Assembly (NCBI GenBank): GCA_013398275.1
Contig: VZSE01004866.1
Span: forward strand, 1,572,862-1,636,861
DNA from: Promerops cafer
Lineage: Eukaryota; Chordata; Aves; Passeriformes; Nectariniidae
DNA length: 64,000 nucleotides
Reading direction: 5' to 3'
Shown here: piece after piece, positions 63,901 to 64,000 of the stretch
How the letters are laid out: the number at the start of each line of letters is the position of its first letter
Position numbering within the stretch: the first letter of the stretch is position 1
Translations under genes and position numbers: made by a program
Notes under the pieces: generated by a model
What the model was told of the DNA's origin: nothing
What the model saw: the letters and a program-made list of their open reading frames with translations, nothing else
Databases searched by the model: none

Positions 63901-64000
63901 TAGCTATTTCTATTCCTGTATCCCCCTTTTCAACTGGTGTACCAAAAAAGGAGGCATTACAAGCCTGTGTGAATGGTGTAACCTGAATTAAGTGACGTGC
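60941..64000. other. Intergenic, nothing recognised
   Basis: This is AT-rich non-coding sequence to the right edge. No exon of the expected neighbour HMX1 (homeodomain) is visible on either strand. Confidence 0.5.

Noticed and set aside
6741..64000. Search for HMX1 homeobox, tRNA, snRNA and rRNA genes
   Set aside because: I found no homeodomain helix-3 signature (WFQNRR type) in the translations provided and saw no tRNA, U-RNA or rRNA core sequences by eye.

Overview
This is vertebrate nuclear DNA, most likely from a bird. The only protein-coding gene I can support is the 3' end of carboxypeptidase Z (CPZ), on the + strand. Interspersed repeats are sparse and are of the avian CR1 LINE type: short, 5'-truncated copies ending in degenerate ATTCTGTGATT-like tails. 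There is one unresolved assembly gap (N) inside a long GAAA/GGAA microsatellite. I cannot name the species.

Layout. Bases 1-6110 hold the last four coding exons of CPZ (1-101, 1177-1316, 3965-4064, 5755-6110), joined by three GT-AG introns whose phases agree. They encode the C-terminal ~231 residues: the end of the M14 metallocarboxypeptidase catalytic domain, the transthyretin-like domain, and a basic, Trp-rich C-terminal tail. The 3' UTR runs to about 6740, with a poly(A) signal at 6718-6723. The 5' part of CPZ, including the frizzled-like domain expected for this family, lies left of the window.

From about 6740 to 64000 I find no convincing exon of any gene. The stretch is about 57 kb of non-coding DNA carrying four CR1 fragments (13.4, 34.4, 43.8 and 47.5 kb), several small tandem repeats, a (GAAA)/(GGAA) microsatellite with a 135-N gap (8.3-8.6 kb), an isolated CpG-island-like block (60.3-60.65 kb), two smaller CpG patches (47.2 and 51.6 kb), a possible LTR/primer-binding-site remnant (55.2 kb), and several AT-rich blocks dense in homeodomain, SOX, FOX, RUNX and T-box type motifs (17.2-18.3, 28.2-28.5, 51.0-51.7, 56.8-57.0 and 60.6-60.9 kb). 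I flag these blocks as candidate conserved regulatory elements.

Context. In mammals the gene beyond the 3' end of CPZ is the homeobox gene HMX1, and the CPZ-HMX1 interval contains long-range HMX1 enhancers; a deletion there causes the rat dumbo ear phenotype. If this gene order holds here, the long non-coding stretch is the orthologous interval, and the motif-rich blocks are where such enhancers would be expected. That link is inference: HMX1 itself is not in the window. The other item that stands out is an unusually long uninterrupted reading frame at 57759-58766 (335 codons from its first ATG) with no recognisable domain.
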